From Utricularia gibba (Eukaryota; Streptophyta; Magnoliopsida; Lamiales; Lentibulariaceae), in contig CM007989.1 in assembly GCA_002189035.1 (NCBI GenBank), positions 682,001 through 746,000 on the forward strand: a stretch of DNA of 64,000 nt, written 5' to 3'. The position numbers were made by a program, and so were the translations under genes. Shown here one piece after another: positions 1 to 11,507 of the stretch. Positions within the stretch are counted from its first letter, which is position 1; every line of letters starts with the position of its first letter. The notes under the pieces were generated by a model, which was not told the origin of the DNA, did not search any database, and was given only the letters and a program-made list of their open reading frames with translations.

Positions 1-94
1 CACATCCTGTATCTAATAAAAAAAACACACAAAAATATATGAAAATCAAGAAATGATATCCGAAAAAGAACAAGGGCATACACTGATAAGCTAC

Positions 95-1413
95 CTTCCT
101 GGTAAGCTCTCCCCTAAAATGCACTGTCATGGTCCGAGGAATATGCCCTTTTGGAACATGTTCAGACAATTCTTGAATCTTGGCCTGAAATAAATAAGAG
201 AAGCAAAAAGACCTCAGCATCATGGATAGTATGATGAAATGATCAACAAAACAAACCTCCTGAAACTTCAAAAACTTGGACGCTCTTAGTTGGGGAATGA
301 GGTTGCCTTTAGCATTGTTTGTTGTGCATTGTTGAGAAGGGCAATCAAAAAGAGGCATGTATGATCGAGCAGTCACTTCCTGGATGAAAATCAATGTCAT
401 TTAGATAACAAAATTTTGAAACTGGAGAGGTTAAGGCGATTTTCAAACTTAAGCAAAAGAAAGACCTGATATATCTCAAATCCGCACTCCTCACATGTGT
501 AGACAGCAACCTGCATTAATGGCTTCACATCCGAACAGCGTGTTACAATGCCGGATATTCGCACAAGTTGCCCGATATATGAAGCTTTGACCTCCCTAAT
601 AGTGAAAGGCCTCCCTTTTGAGGATGCTTTGATATATACTTCACTGTTTCAGACAAAAGAAGAAAATTATGTAAATTCATTTAACCGAAGTGAATTTTCA
701 AGCTGTAAGTTATCAGACACGATAACAACAGAAATTAAGCAGGAAAAAAAATGCTGCATTTTAAAGCTTACTAAAATCTCTTGATCTCAGGAGGCATCTT
801 CTTTTGTGAATCAGCATCATTAGCGTCCTCGGTTCCATCTTCAACCCTCTGGGTCATAAAAATATCATAATCATCATCGGCAAGCATCTCCGTCGGCTCA
901 GGCATAATTTCCTCGATCGCATCAGCAAATATACCAATATAACGGCGCGTATTTTCAGTCACCCGCTTCAAAAACTCTTCATCCATGTCCTTGTACTGTT
1001 TCCCATAACGAAAATAGCTAACTTCATGCACATTCCATATCCATGGGATTATATGCAACAGAGAAAATGTGAACATTTACATTAATCAAGTCTTCAAGCT
1101 CGATTTGGAGAGACTTCGTCTTTCGATTGGCCACATCTTGCTGGAGATGAATCAAGATAAACCCTCTGATAAATCCCAATCTTTTACGATCTCGTAGATG
1201 CTAGATCAAAAGTGAGGAAGGACTTACCAGCATATTCAAGTACTTGGCTTCCCCATTCAGATCCCAGAAGTTTTCAAGGAAGTCTTTCGCGATTCCTGAG
1301 ACACACCCAAAGAAAACATTTCCATTACCACAAAATAACGAAAACCTACCAAGTTTTCCCACAAACAAAGACGGTTGTTTACCTCTGTCTCTTTTGAAGT
1401 CGACGTTGTTCAT
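95..1413 (-). CDS. MCM7: DNA replication licensing factor MCM7 (PROLIFERA), 5' part only
   Basis: MCM7 is one subunit of the MCM2-7 helicase that is loaded at origins with ORC and unwinds DNA in S phase. Seven exons can be read on the minus strand: 1383-1413, 1228-1295, 1081-1140, 772-995, 466-643, 257-379 and 95-184. All have GT-AG borders and consistent phases. The start ATG is at 1411-1413 (MNNVDFKRD). Family landmarks are [29 protein letters not shown], the zinc-ribbon part with CEECG and CPSQQC, and [11 protein letters not shown]. The Walker A, Walker B and arginine-finger part lies beyond the left edge, so the gene is truncated by the window, not broken. No frameshift was seen. Two E2F-like sites lie just upstream, as expected for an S-phase gene. 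Identity is very secure; the last exon border at the window edge is not. Confidence 0.93.
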
Positions 1414-1475
1414 ATCTCCGCCGTCAATTCGCCTGTGCAATAGCAACAGAACGGAGCGTTAGAGAGAAATGCAAA

Positions 1476-1528
1476 TGGCGGGAAATCACCGGGGAGATGG
1501 CTTGTATGGCGTCGTTTTGGGCGGGAAA
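1476..1528. promoter_or_regulatory. Two E2F-type sites upstream of MCM7
   Basis: TGGCGGGAAA at 1476-1485 and TTTTGGGCGGGAAA at 1515-1528 match the E2F/DP consensus (TTTSSCGC and its reverse complement). They lie 60-115 bp upstream of the MCM7 start codon. MCM genes are established E2F targets in plants. Function is inferred from sequence and position only. Confidence 0.7.
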
Positions 1529-1539
1529 TAATCCACAGA

Positions 1540-2640
1540 TTGCATCCATCCCCTTCAAAAACCTCATATTTGCAGAGTACCCCAATCACTATTGATATTT
1601 TACAATTTTGGCCGATAAAGCGCCTCTTGAATTATTTCCCATCAACCACCAAAAACTCCAATATTGCATTTCGTCCCCCAGCCCCACGCCCCGGCAATCA
1701 GCGATCAAGAGCGCAGCTGGTAAAAATGCACTTTTCTGAACTCAGCATTCAGAATCTCGCTGAAGGTGAGTTTCATCTCTCCTGCCTTCTTCTCTGTTTC
1801 TGTGTTTCTTGTGACGTCTGTTGATTTTGGTTGTTTGCCTGTGCAGATTGAATCTGCTTGAACTCCGATGATAAGAAGGATCCTGATGGAAGTTCTTATG
1901 CTTCTTCGCTCTTCCTCAATGGTGCTCCTCTACTGATTGATTCCTTGTGTTCTCGGAGGATCCGATATTTTAGCCACTTTCGAACAAAAAAACCATCCCA
2001 GATCAGCCCGGCTTGTCGGATTTGGAAGAGAGGGAGAGGAAGATGATGCCCTCGAACAGTGCAGTGATTCGGCTAGAAGATCGCGAATGAGGAAGCGATC
2101 GCCTCAGTATCCGGACGCCCCACTATGGATTGTATGACTGATCGATCTGTAAATTCCAGATATGCATTTCGGATACGTTGATGGAGCGGTGCGCAGCTCG
2201 CAGTGCAGACTAGTGAAGTCTACCGATAGGGGATCATCACTAGGGTCTCTGAAAATCCAATCTAATTGGGACGAGGATAAGCAAATAGAAGTGAACAGAG
2301 GGATCGCGGAGAGTGTGAACCGGGGCGGCAACTCGGGCAATCAGCCACCACGCCCCACGCCGCCGCGCTCCCCCGCTCAGGGGATCATCCGCGCACGTCT
2401 CTTACGCGTTCTTGATGCTCTCTTCACTTTATCCGACAGCCGATCCGGAGACGCCATCGCCACAACGCCCCGGCCTCGCGCCGCGACGGGCATCCTCCTC
2501 CGCGGCGGAAACGAGACGAATTTCGGAAGAACGTCGTGGTCGCCGCATTGATGCTCACGCTGGCGACTGCTGCCATCCTCGAATATTCCGTCGTCCGGAG
2601 AATGGACAGGGTTAAAAAATCATCCGTGGACACGATTTAA
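1540..2640. other. Unresolved stretch between MCM7 and the TBL gene
   Basis: This 1.1 kb is richer in GC than the true spacers. It contains an ATG (1726-1728) followed by a good donor (GTGAGT near 1766) and an acceptor near 1846, but the joined frame stops after about 14 codons. A 129-codon open frame (2162-2551, +) is rich in Arg, Pro and Ser and resembles no family I know. The stretch could be a non-coding transcript driven by the MCM7 promoter from the other side, or a decayed gene. I do not call a protein here. From 2641 to 3189 I see only AT-rich spacer and the probable TBL 5' leader. Confidence 0.3.
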
Positions 2641-3189
2641 CCTCGAATAATAATAGTCCTAAATTTCTAATCTTTTTAAAATAAATATTTGGGAAAAAAT
2701 ATTTTAAAACATTATTTGAAAAGTAAAATCTATTCTAACCTTTCTATTGTTTGATTGAATAATTTATTTGAAAAAATGTTGCTTGCCGCGTGTCGCGATG
2801 TCATTGGCGGTAATAGAATATTTTATCACAAATTAAATCTGATTTCATTAAATTAATGTGCATTACGGCGTGGTGTGTGTAGGTGATTAACGCCCTTGTG
2901 AAGAAGATGGGCAGCATTTTCCCCATACGTCCCTCTCGGACAATAAAGCTCCATAATCCCCCATCAATGTTGATTTAAGAATCCAGAATCCTGTTCCCTA
3001 AAGTGAACGTAGATGAACGAACCAACGAACTCACCAGAGTATGTGTTGCTGAAAGGCTCGTGGCAACTGGTCACTGAACTCACCAGGAGAAGGAAGAAAT
3101 CGATCATCTTCCATTCCCTGTAGAGAAGGAAGAAGGTTGGTCTCTCTGCTCCAACTGGATGAGCATTTTGGTTCCTGCAATTCAACTCT

Positions 3190-4973
3190 ATGAAGTCTAT
3201 TGGAGTTTGCTTCTCATTGTTCGTCCTGCTCTTCTCCGCTCTGTTCCTCTTTTTCTTCCTCCCCTTCTGGGTTTCCGAGACCACCCACGAGACGCCGTTG
3301 GGGACGACGGCTGACCTTGGAAGTAACGCCCCATCCTCCGCCTTCAACTTCAACTGCACTTCATGCGAAATCCCAGCGAACATTTCAGTTTTGGGAGATA
3401 CCCATTTCGGGGAAGGCGGAGATTCTTCGGGATTTACAGAGATTTGGAGCTTGGATGACGGGAATCGTACCTCCAGTTCATCCCCGTTAGATTCTTTGGT
3501 AGATAGTAGTAGCACCCTCTCTTCCCCCTCCTCCTCTTCTCTGGAACTACTGCTGGATAATGCGAGAGGCGCCGGGTTCCCCGCTAAGTCGGAATCTGTG
3601 GAAGAAGATGACCTGAAAAAGAACATTACCTTGGAATGTGATATCACAAGAGGGAGGTGGGTGGCTGATGAAGACTATCCTCTCTACACCCATTCCACTT
3701 GCCCCTTCATAGATGAGGGTTTCAATTGCCAGGGCAATGGAAGATTAGACACCAGCTACATGAAATGGCGATGGCAGCCTGAGAACTGTGGCATCCAAAG
3801 GTAATACCTGCTTTAGATGATGGAATCACATCAACTGTGCTGCTGGAGCTGACTGAATATCCCTTTGCTTGTAGGTTCAATGCCAGCAGAATGCTGGAAC
3901 TGATAAGAGGGAAGAGACTAGTGTTTGTTGGGGATTCTTTGAATAGGAATCAATGGGAATCCATGCTGTGTCTTCTCATCGGAGGAGTCGTCGATCCCAA
4001 GAAGGTGTACGAGGCTCATGGGAGGAGGATAACCAAAGAGAGGGGGACTACTGCTTCAAGTTTGAGGTAGTGCCCCATTTAAGCATGATCCATTGGGGCG
4101 ACTGAGTTTCTTTCCTGCTTCTCCTTGATACTTTCACTCCTGTAGGATTACAAGTGCACGGTGGAGTTCTACGTCTCGCATTTCCTGGTTCACGAGGGCA
4201 AGGCGAGAGTAGGGAGCAAGCGGAAGCAGACGCTGCGAATCGACACCATAGATAAAGGATCATCAAGGTGGAGAGGAGCTGATATTCTGGTGTTCAACAC
4301 TGCACACTGGTGGAGCCATTCCAAGACAAAATCTGGGTAGGCATCCGGTCTGGTCACATGGGCTGCCTGGATATGCAGCCAGATTCATCAAAATCTTCTT
4401 TTAAACATGACAGGGTGAACTACTACCAGGAAGGTGACCAAGTCATACCTTGGCTTGATGCTACGGAAGCGTTCAGACGGGCGATATCGACATGGGCGAC
4501 ATGGGTTGATAGGCACATCAACCCTCGTAAAACTCTGGTATTCTTCAGAAGTTCTGCTCCATCACATTTCAGGTTTGTTATGAACATGGCAATAGTGGCT
4601 TCCCTGTGGCATCAAACGTGTTACTGATATTTGGGTATTCAACAGTGGCGGTCAATGGAACACTGGCGGCCATTGTCGAGAAGCACTGAATCCCATCAAC
4701 CAGACTTCCAGTTCCTATTTACCTGTAAAGAATTTGATCGTAGAGGAGATTATAAGAAAAATGAAGGTACCTGTTACAATTCTGAATATAACACAGATAT
4801 CGAGCTATCGACCGGATGCTCATCCCTCAATCTACGGAAGGAGATCTTTGGATCCGGGTGTGCAAGACTGCAGCCATTGGTGCCTCCCTGGAGTTCCTGA
4901 TACCTGGAACCAGTTACTGTACCATCATTTGCAGTTGAGAACAAAGAAAAGCAGTAGTGTACAGCATAGATAG
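3190..4973 (+). CDS. TRICHOME BIREFRINGENCE-like (TBL/DUF231) polysaccharide O-acetyltransferase family protein
   Basis: TBL proteins are Golgi type II membrane proteins that O-acetylate wall polysaccharides. Exons are 3190-3800, 3875-4066, 4146-4336, 4414-4572 and 4646-4973. The protein has an N-terminal membrane anchor (about residues 5-27) and a Ser-rich stem. The TBL domain begins at CDITRGRWVADEDYPLY, followed by the GDS motif in VFVGDSLNRNQWESM and the catalytic DxxH in DCSHWCLPGVPDTWN near the C-terminus. Exon 2 carries an apparent one-base loss in the GGGGG run at 4042-4046. Before it the frame reads HGRRITKE; after it the expected GDYCFKFE is only in the next frame, and exons 3-5 fit that second frame perfectly. 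As written the protein would stop shortly after TKERG. Every later motif is intact, so an assembly error is more likely than a pseudogene. The exact TBL member is not resolved. Confidence 0.88.
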
Positions 4974-5477
4974 CTAGCATTTTAATTCAGTTGCATGTTT
5001 TCCCTGCTCTTAAAACACCTGTTTGAGGTAACCAGAAACCGTACATATCACTGTACAGACATATAGATCGGTGATTCTTTGCTATCAGATTGGAGCCATC
5101 CCCCAAGCCCCATCTACTTTTCGTTTCTTTTTTTCTGGACACACTGTTTTAAGGCCGAAGGGCAAAGGGTTTCCTATTCAGTGTTTCCAGTACCGTACAT
5201 CCATTGCTCTAGGACAAAGTGACACCCGAGGCGATGAATAAATGAAATTCATCATTTCTGCAGGCCCAAACATCCAAAACTTCTCATTGAAAAGGAGCTT
5301 CCACCCGTTTTGGCCTTCCCTTCTTTGAAAGAAAAGGGATGTAGACTGCAATTCTGCTTTCTATATACAAATAGCAATGGCACATTGATAAAAAAATGAA
5401 TGCTCGGTCTGTTCTGATGGTGCGTGTGTGTTTTGTAAGAGAGAAATGGGAACTCTTCTAGTTACTAAGTGAAAGAA
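4974..5477. other. 3' flank of the TBL gene
   Basis: Probable 3' untranslated region and spacer. No open frame with recognisable content was seen. Confidence 0.4.
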
Positions 5478-6174
5478 ATGGGAGAAAGCAACTGGGGATA
5501 TTGCCATCAGTTTTCATATATCCTACTCTCCTCACATCAAATCGATATATTATCTTCTGGCTGTGATCAAGCAAAAAAAAAAAAAAAAAAAGAAATAGAA
5601 GAGGTTCAGCAGCATAACCTGGTCTCCAAGTGTGTTGTGCATCCAGGAAGATGTACTTCATTTTGAGAAGTTGGCAAGAATCATTGCTTTCAATCTCAAT
5701 CTCGTTACTTATTTTTCACCGCATGCATGCAGGGGGTACTACAGATGCAGCACGTCTAAAGGATGCTCAGCTAGGAAGCATGTGTTGAGATGCAAAACTG
5801 ACGCATTATAACAGCGCCCCAAATCTTTGTTTTTCAAGCCACAAATGATGCCCCTGCAACCCCAAAACAAGAATCAGAATCAGCAATGCATCCCAAGGAC
5901 AAATTGGCTGATGCCAACGATCTCGAGCAGTTCAAATATGCCAATTATCAGCCTGGAACAAGTCAATAGCAATTAGCAAGAGAACGTGGAAGTTTCAAGA
6001 GAAGAACTTTACCATGAAGATGCTAAGTCACTGTCCGAAGATCAAGTGGAGAAGTTTCTCGAGGAAACAGGGGAGAACGATTTCTATAATGAGCTACAAG
6101 AGCTCTCTACATACTCCTCCGATGCTTTCATGAGGAATTTCAGCAGCGGCAGTACTTTCATCTCAACAATGTAG
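5478..6174 (+). pseudogene. Decayed WRKY transcription factor gene (3' half, probably group II)
   Basis: At 5733, directly after a splice acceptor, the frame reads GYYRCSTSKGCSARKHVLRC. This is the second half of a WRKY domain, starting exactly at the conserved intron position after the PYPR codons. The frame then meets TAA (5809-5811). Related sequence (APATPKQESES, which parallels the EHNHPxPTPKQ tail) continues in the next frame. A third frame (5986-6174) gives an acidic tail ending NDFYNELQELSTYSSDAFMR, like other WRKY C-termini. Upstream, 5478-5527 looks like a badly mutated copy of the exon that should encode WRKYGQKPIKGSPYP, but no intact WRKYGQK codons exist in 5000-5730. The zinc-binding CX5C is only half present. 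Several separate lesions and loss of the heptapeptide mark this as a true relic, unlike the single-base frameshifts elsewhere. Confidence 0.72.
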
Positions 6175-6498
6175 TCCACTTACTGCAACACAGCCAGAAA
6201 CAGCACACACTTCGTATAGGCTTCTTTACCTACCAAACTACATTTGTCATTCATTCTCAAAGCATTGGGAGTTCGGTGCTGCTGGGCTTTGCCTCCTATT
6301 GTAAATCAATCTCACCGAAGTTCAGTGACAATGAGCAAAACCAGGTCATATAGTCATCCCACAATTTAAGTATGAATCACCAAATGATGCAATTACATTA
6401 AACAAAAGTCACAAAAGAGCACCAAAAACCTAAGTTTCCCTTGTAGGAAATCATTCTGAAACTCAAGGAGAAAAGATGTCTAAATAAAGCTTAAGAGA

Positions 6499-8362
6499 CT
6501 ATTGCAGTTCAGCTGAAGCTGCAAGCGGCTGCAAGGCTTTCAGAGGATTCGAGATAACACCATCAATGAGCCCATACTCCTTGGCTTCTTTGGCACTCAT
6601 GAAGAAATCGCGGTCTGTATCTTGATTGATAGTTTCAAGGCTTTGTCCAGTGTGGTACGCCAAATAACCATTCAAATTTGCTTTGTGGTGCAGCATTTCA
6701 TTAGCCTGTAAGACAAAAAAACAAGTGATGAAAAAAAAACATATGGTTTGAGACAATTAAGGGACCATTAAATACAGACCATTTTGTAGCATGAACAAAA
6801 TTAAAGATAAAGTACCTGAATATCAATGTCAGTCTGTCCTCCCTGAGCACCACCCAAAGGCTGGTGAATCATTATCCTCGAATTGGGAAGGCTGAATCGC
6901 TTACCTTAAACAAAATTAAAAAAAAAAATCAGTGAATACATCGATAGCATGACAGTTCAAGACATTGGAACTTATAAGGCATATACCTTTAGTGCCAGCG
7001 CTTAAAAGAAAAGCCCCATGCTGCACCGACATCAATACATAAAAAGAATCAGCGCAAACAATGGTCAAGAAGATAGCTGTAAAATCCAATGAATACATGG
7101 GAAGTGATACTTCACCTAGCTGCGAGTCCAACACATACAGTTGAAACATCAGGACGAATATGCCTCATGGTGTCAAATATAGCCATTCCTACATATCAAC
7201 ACTAAACATTGAGATATTTCAAATTACACATGTAAAAGCAAAAACCAGGAGGAGCTACATTACCGGCTGTGACAGATCCACCAGGAGAGTTTACATACAT
7301 CACAATATCCTACATCCAATCACAAAAATAAAAAAAAAAAAAAATTGTCCAAAATAGATGCGAGGTAGAAACAGTACTAAATTTTCCAGTTGGACTTCGA
7401 TTAAGACAACCATTGGTGGTATAACCATAACTTCTTTCATTAATCTAAGCAATGACATAGTGAACCTAGAAGCGATAGAATCCCAAGTTTTCAGGCCAAA
7501 ATATAGCATCGAAGTTAAAAATTATTCTGAAATTATATTTCTTGTCAACATTCTAAAAAGTTGCAGAATTGAAAACAAGACAGAAGATGTAAACATGGCA
7601 CCCACATATTGTATAATATGGATGACAGAAACAAGCATACCTTAGTAGGGTCAACTGCATCAAGATAGAGCAACTGAGCGACAATAATATTTGCCATATC
7701 ATCATCAACAGCTCCCCCGCAGCGTATTATTCGCTATACAAGAAACAGGTTAACATTTGAAAAAGCAAGGGAGGAGGAAAAGAAAAAGGAAGAAAACTAA
7801 AATAGCTCACGTATTGAAAGAGTTGGCTAATGACGCCCATAAAACGCTCTTGTAACATTGGAGGTGGCCCCTGAGGTCCTTGTGCATAAGCTGGAAAATA
7901 CGGGGATGATGGAATTTGCAGATCCTCCCTACACCCAATGAAGATAACTAGCCACTGTCATAACATTAAAAAAAAAAAGATCTTCGCACCGAATACAAAA
8001 AGTTCAACTGACATGACTCTCGAGCAATTTCACGGAATAATTCAAAACATCTGAGAACAAGAAATCTTCAGAAGCAGCTTCATACCAACATTGCAGACAA
8101 AACAATTCACGGATCATTACCTAATCGACCATATCCCATTCCGCGATCCTACCCCAGAGCCGTATACCTCAGAACCGCAAACTGCCTTCACCGATGAGGA
8201 CCTTGAAACTGATTTCTTCAATTTCCTAACAACTCCATACCGTGAAGGGAGCGGCAGAGAGAAGATTCCAGGCGAAGTACTGGACGAGCCAGTGTTCGGC
8301 GAAGAGTACGGAAGAGAACAGGAGTTGAATCCGAGAGAAGAAAACACGCAAGAATGCACCAT
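6499..8362 (-). CDS. CLPP6: Plastid Clp protease proteolytic subunit ClpP6
   Basis: ClpP6 is a nuclear-encoded catalytic subunit of the chloroplast stromal ClpPR protease. The start ATG (8360-8362) follows an in-frame stop and opens a Ser-rich transit peptide ([15 protein letters not shown]). Later exons give [81 protein letters not shown], then [18 protein letters not shown] with the catalytic His. The last exon has [19 protein letters not shown], with the catalytic Asp region, and ends [14 protein letters not shown], characteristic of ClpP6. In the small exon that completes the catalytic-Ser segment (ASMGAF), the C run at 7014-7017 (G on the coding strand) is one base short. ATG-GGG-GCT is read as ATG-GGG-CTT, followed by a stop. 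All flanking exons are perfect, so I take this as an assembly error. Confidence 0.9.
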
Positions 8363-8616
8363 CTCGACGGCGGACCGCCCTTCGCCAAGGCGGCAGGCTT
8401 ATCCGATTCACAGCGAGACGCGGGTGGGAGAGAAACTGCTAGCGTGCTGTACCAGGTTTATAATCGAAGTTTCACCAGATATACACAAGTATTAATAAGA
8501 GCGGAAATGGATATTTTTAAGTTTTCAGAAAATCAAAATATTAATTAATATGAAAAAAAAACAATTCGAATTCCGACATTGCCCTTCATGCAACCTAAAA
8601 ACACGCGCGCTTTAAA

Positions 8617-10650
8617 CTAGTAGGCTTTCTCAGACGCCATGCTTTCGTGGACTGCCTTGTAGCACTGCAGGCTGCAAAGAGGGAGCCTCGACTTGGAGTC
8701 CCGGTACTTGTACGGATTGCTGCAGGACGGACCGGCGCAGGTCTCGCGCGGTGGAGGATATCTGACATTTCGGAAGGAAGAAAAATCACAGAGCAGTCAA
8801 AGGGATGAAGCAGGTGATCTTCCTGGAAGAAAGACAGCATTAGTTTACCTTTGTTCGAGGGCTCAAAGATGTTGGGGAATCCCAGCTCTTCAGGGAAAGA
8901 AACGGTGGTTCCATTAGGTCCCATGATTGTCCTAATGGTGTTTGATGCGAGCAAAAGGGCATTCGCCATCTTCTCCTGTTTTCGACTTTCAAGGTTAGAT
9001 ATCAGTGGCCGCATCAAAAATGTGTGTTTACGGAACTTGGAACTAGAGAGGGTATACTACCTGTGCCAACTCCTCTTGTCGCTTCTTTATTTTTTCCTCT
9101 CTCTTCTTCCTACTGGAATCTTGACCAAGGATTTTCCTAATTGCTTCTTCCTACAGTTTTGGAGTCTGTAAAACACATAGTAATGACTAAAACGGAATAC
9201 AGAGTATAGAGTAGCAAATGAACCTCAGTTTCACGAGCAGCTTTCTCGTTCTGCAATTTTCTCCTCTGGGCAGCTTCGGCTTTTTTCAGTTGTTTCTCCA
9301 CTTCTGAGAGCTTCTCCTTTTGTTCTACCATGCCAATAATAGTACGGGATCAAGGCTTCAAGCCATGAAAAAAAGTTACGCAGTTAAATGAACAAAAGAA
9401 GTTGCTTACTTCGAGGAGGGGCCAGCGGCAAACTGTTGGGGAACTCAACTTGACTTGTACCAGCTGCCGAAGAATCCTTACTTAAAAGGGCTCGCTGACG
9501 AGTCGTCAAAGCAATTTCTTTCTTGCTCTCCGTTGGCAGTTCTGACAGACCCTTCTTCTGTTTTTTCTTTTTGACACCATCACGTTCGTTGTCAGAATAT
9601 GATCCCTCTTCCTCCTTATAATCCATATCTCCAGATTTCGACTTCTTAGCATCTCTACTAACCCTTGCAGGATCTTCAAATGTGTCTGGTTTCCCTCCCT
9701 TCTGTTGTTTTAGGACTGGTTGTGCCTCCCAGTCCTTGTATCCTGACATCCGTGATGTCTTAAGCTTCTCTAGGTACCGGATTTCATCATCATCTTCTTC
9801 ATCGAAATCCTCATCCATTCGCCTTTTTTGCACCCTTCTGCTTTTACGAACTGCATCTAACTTATCACCCTTCTCATCTACCGCACTCCTTGCTGGTGTC
9901 TTCCCGACATCCTCCCTCCTGATACCAAAACTAGCAGAGAAATCTTTCCATGGAATGCCTTGCAAACCGCTTTTTTTATCCATCCTTGCAGAATGGTGTT
10001 CATCAGAATTTCCCTGTAACATAAAAACGCAGCGCATAAACAACCAAATAAAACCTCCATGGTCTTCTACACAAAGAAAAGGACACGGACACAACATATC
10101 AACAAAAGCAAAGGTAAGTCATTTTCCATGTGACTATCAAAGAATGTTGGGCAAGTGCAACGTCTTTCATGTAAAGTTGTAAACATCATTGCTAATTTCA
10201 GACACAGAGATCAGAACAGATGTATCACCTTCTGTCTTGGTTGAGCGTTCTCTGAGACCTGATTGCCATTTACATTAGATCCACTGCTTGATGACCCATT
10301 AAAACTAGATTTGGTATGGACAGTCCTCGTCATTCCACCAACTTTCAGTTTAACTCTTTTTAGTTTATTCTCAGTTCCAGCTCCATCACTTGCACCAGTC
10401 ATTGGACTTGAATCAGAAGGCAAAGACCTCGAAACACATTGACTCAAGTTGAACATCTTCCCCCCGAGTGGCCATCAATATTCTCATCACCTGAGACTCT
10501 ATTCATCTCATCCGAAACTGGTGTTGACAACATGGATGAAGGATCAGGAAGTGATTGCCCGTCAGCTTTAGGTCGACGAGTAGTTTGGCTTCTCCTTTTC
10601 TTCGAAGTAGTTAGTCCAGCGTCCAACTGAGGAGCCTTAGCCTGATCCAT
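8617..10650 (-). CDS. INO80 complex subunit B-like protein (PAPA-1-like domain plus HIT zinc finger)
   Basis: This is a predicted nuclear subunit of the INO80 chromatin remodeller. The start is at 10648-10650 (MDQAKAPQLDAGL). A long basic and acidic N-terminal part (VRKSRRVQKRRMDEDFDEED, KKKKQKKGLSELPTESKK) leads to the PAPA-1-like segment (TTRQRALLSKDSS, a coiled coil EKLSEVEKQLKKAEAAQRRK, and IRKILGQDSSRKKREEKIKK). The last exon holds a HIT-type zinc finger (CAGPSCSNPYKYRDSKSR, then LCSLQCYKAVHE). There are two frame problems. In exon 1 the C6 run at 10460-10465 should be C7 for GHSGG to continue into KMFNLSQ. At the exon 5/6 junction (acceptor at about 8767-8768) the HIT finger is one base out of phase with SNIFEPSNK-side exon 5. 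It sits divergently from the PPR gene, with about 850 bp between them. Confidence 0.86.
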
Positions 10651-11507
10651 CTATATAAAAAACTTTGAAAACCCTGCGCCAAAGTCTCATATTACTAAAA
10701 TCCAAGTGAAGAACGATAAAGCAAGATTTCCATAAATCTATAGCATCGACATTGAGAAAGAAAGACAAAGGCTTAACAAGAACTCATTCCATCAAAGAAT
10801 TGACAAGAAAAAGCATTTCACAACAAAACATTCATTCGCATCAGACACACAGCAGCATCCTTCAACCAGCTACCATAAACAGCATAAACCCCACACATCC
10901 ACGACGCCAACTAAACAACAAATACTTCGAATCACATAAATTTCACATCCAGCTACAACCAACACTACCACACCCGCGAATCGAGTCATACACCCCGAGA
11001 CAAAACAAAAAAATAAACAAAAACCAAGTAAAAATCACCCAAAACAACGGAAAGAGAAAAGGGTTCTTGAAGAACACATCAAAAAACGCGAATCATCGCA
11101 AAAAGAAACATGTAAAATTACAGAGTTGATCGTCGGATTCGGTTGTTGGCGCTAGGGTTGGGGAGGAGGAAAGCGGTGGTCGCGAGAGGTACGGTTGCTA
11201 TCGCAGTGCGAATAGTAACCACAGCCTTCGAAATCTCCCCCATGCCTTTTCAACAAAACTGCGTTTATGCGCATGGAAATTATGTGGGGATCTCGAGTTA
11301 AGGAAATTTGGGCTGGACTTCACTTGGCTCAGCCGCTCTCCTCCTCCCTCCCTCTCTCTCCTCAGTCCACCTCGTCGTCTACGTCTACCCTCTGTTTTTT
11401 TTTTTTTTTAGGCGTGATTAATTATTTACGAAAAATATATATATATAAAATGAATATTCGAAATGTAAAACCCTTCCCAAGTGAGGCGTTGGTGAATCGA
11501 TCAAAAA
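10651..11507. other. Shared upstream region of the INO80B-like and PPR genes
   Basis: This 857 bp lies between divergent start codons. It is A-rich near 10750-11130, where a 125-codon Lys/Asn-rich open frame is a composition artefact. A CT-rich stretch lies at 11337-11375 and a T12 run follows it. No coding content is supported. Confidence 0.4.

Noticed and set aside
10752-11129. 125-codon open frame on the plus strand
   Set aside because: Lys/Asn/His-rich composition from A-rich DNA, no domain, lies in the divergent promoter region.
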